A stretch of 23,259 nt of DNA from a virus, in IMG/VR virus record IMGVR_UViG_3300025308_000347, positions 1 through 23,259 of that record. The stretch is one strand, 5' to 3'. Below are positions 22,658-23,259 of this stretch, one piece after another. The position numbers and the translations under genes were made by a program. The notes under the pieces were generated by a model. The model had not been told where the DNA came from. It did not search any database and worked only from the letters and a program-made list of their open reading frames with translations. Each line of letters opens with the position of its first letter. The first letter of the stretch is position 1.

Positions 22658-22727
22658 TTTTGCATTTTCGGGGGCGGTAGTCCGGAGGACGGTAATGCAT
22701 CGCCAGAACTTAGGAAACAGTCAATGA
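22563..22727 (+). CDS. Possible 54-residue single-pass membrane protein before yjdM
   Basis: An in-frame ORF ([16 protein letters not shown], then [20 protein letters not shown]) with a basic N-terminus and one hydrophobic segment at about 17-40. AGGA lies six bases before the ATG. Its stop overlaps the yjdM start as ATGA, as in coupled genes. A second in-frame ATG at 22695, with GGAGG six bases upstream, would give only a 10-residue peptide that could act as a translational lead-in. No family is recognised. A terminator-like hairpin lies inside the frame, which argues against it. Confidence 0.38.
   Translation: MPMLAVRNKRCSGSHRIVVVVLAVSPAIAVGLFAFSGAVVRRTVMHRQNLGNSQ
22635..22661 (+). terminator. 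Terminator-like hairpin before the yjdM-like gene
   Basis: A nine-pair stem (two G-U pairs) with a five-base loop ATCGC, followed by TTTTT and then GCATTTTCG. It has the form of an intrinsic terminator for rightward transcription, placed 62 bases before the yjdM-like start. It could end an upstream RNA or act as an attenuator. It may also be fortuitous if the 54-residue ORF is real. Confidence 0.5.
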
Positions 22728-23065
22728 GCAGCTTCCCCAAATGCCCCAAGTGCGGCTCGGAGTACACTTACGAAGACGGAGAAATGTTCGTCTGCCCGGA
22801 ATGTGCCCACGAGTGGTCCAGGGAGGCCACCACGGAGGATTCCGAACGGAAGGCGGAAGTTCGCGATGCGGTCGGGAATGTGCTTCAGGACGGCGATACC
22901 GTGACCGTGATCAAGGATCTGAAGGTCAAAGGCTCATCGTCGGTGGTCAAGGTAGGAACGAAGGTCAGGAATATCCGTCTGGTGGAGGGCGATCACGATA
23001 TCGACTGCAAGATCGATGGTATCGGTTCAATGGGACTCAAATCGGAATTCGTGAAGAAGGCGTAA
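22724..23065 (+). CDS. yjdM: YjdM/PhnA-family zinc-ribbon protein
   Basis: A 113-residue protein nearly full-length against E. coli YjdM (formerly PhnA). Cys7, Cys10, Cys24 and Cys27 form an N-terminal zinc ribbon ([15 protein letters not shown], then [10 protein letters not shown]). The C-terminal half is the conserved SH3-like domain ([20 protein letters not shown], then [20 protein letters not shown]). The name PhnA has been attached to a different enzyme, phosphonoacetate hydrolase; this family is not that enzyme and its biochemical role is not settled. AGGA lies nine bases before the ATG, and an ATGA overlap joins it to the upstream ORF. It may be a host gene at a prophage edge or a gene carried by the phage. 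Confidence 0.95.
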   Translation: MSSFPKCPKCGSEYTYEDGEMFVCPECAHEWSREATTEDSERKAEVRDAVGNVLQDGDTVTVIKDLKVKGSSSVVKVGTKVRNIRLVEGDHDIDCKIDGIGSMGLKSEFVKKA

Positions 23066-23067
23066 CC

Positions 23068-23259
23068 ATGACTGCTCGCGCTACCCTCCACCGTATCAAA
23101 TTCAGCGATGTTGCCCTTGGTCAGCGTTTCTTTGATCCGATCAGCGCGGAGTACTTCATGAAGCTTAGCGACACCATGGCCGCCATGGTCACTGGCATTG
23201 GCGACGGCACTGTTCCGGACGAGTTCGAAGCTGACGACATCGTGGGCATAGACCAGTAG
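23068..23259 (+). CDS. Small 63-residue protein after yjdM
   Basis: A 63-residue protein (MTARATLHRIKFSDVALGQR) ending in TAG at the last base of the window. It starts two bases after the yjdM stop, so the two are likely co-transcribed. The pattern IKFSDVALGQRFFDPISAEYFMKLSDTMAAMV resembles short phage-borne proteins with a strand-turn-strand core, which suggests that yjdM sits in phage DNA rather than in the chromosome. No family name is known to me. The start is set by the short spacing; the same frame reads further upstream, antisense in style to yjdM. Confidence 0.75.
   Translation: MTARATLHRIKFSDVALGQRFFDPISAEYFMKLSDTMAAMVTGIGDGTVPDEFEADDIVGIDQ

Noticed and set aside
22494-22700. 68-residue minus-strand frame upstream of the terminase genes
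   Set aside because: Its sequence is antisense to the hairpin-rich leader, has no credible ribosome site, and has an odd composition (N, R, P, K, C).
1-23259. Diversity-generating retroelement, CRISPR array, tRNA or insertion sequence
   Set aside because: No reverse transcriptase, no near-identical variable/template repeats, no spaced short repeats, no cloverleaf and no transposase were seen on either strand.

Overview
The window is most of the morphogenesis region of a long-tailed (siphovirus-like) phage or prophage of a high-GC proteobacterium. The strongly GC-biased third codon positions, the Shine-Dalgarno sites and the gene families fit a betaproteobacterium best, but the host is an inference. 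Nearly every gene is on the minus strand, so the operon reads from right to left. Genes overlap by ATGA or TGATG, or are separated by a few bases, as expected for one long late transcript.

In transcription order, right to left: a double zinc-cluster protein in the small-terminase position (22422-21472), a 63-residue protein, the large terminase (21213-19543), an AT-richer orphan gene and a second small gene, the portal (18877-17474), and a MuF head-morphogenesis protein carrying a C-terminal HExxH zinc-peptidase-like domain (17477-15624). A small acidic protein follows directly. Next is a single 856-codon gene joining a Mu gpI-like protease, a scaffold-like region and the major capsid protein (15173-12603). 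It has an internal in-frame start with a perfect AGGAGG site, a 10-bp hairpin in its leader and a good intrinsic terminator behind it. Head-tail connectors, a gp10-like protein and a tail-terminator-like protein follow (12520-10652). A probable lysis cluster is embedded here (DUF5675 protein, holin-like protein, single-pass coiled-coil protein; 10655-9375). The tail module then runs as tail tube, G/GT chaperone pair with an A AAA AAC slippery site, tape measure, two minor tail proteins, NlpC/P60 peptidase and a gpI/gpJ-like tail-tip protein that leaves the window at its left edge.

Four things break the standard plan. A plus-strand gene (3537-3809) lies inside the minus-strand tail operon like a moron. 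The MuF protein has a peptidase-like tail with a candidate partner gene after it. A 30-bp repeat (two mismatches) lies ahead of both the terminase genes and the protease-capsid gene, which suggests a shared phage promoter or control site. At the right end the strand switches: a possible promoter, a hairpin-rich leader that also encodes a 54-residue hydrophobic ORF, a YjdM/PhnA zinc-ribbon gene and a 63-residue protein read rightwards. No tRNA, rRNA, CRISPR array, insertion sequence or integrase is visible.
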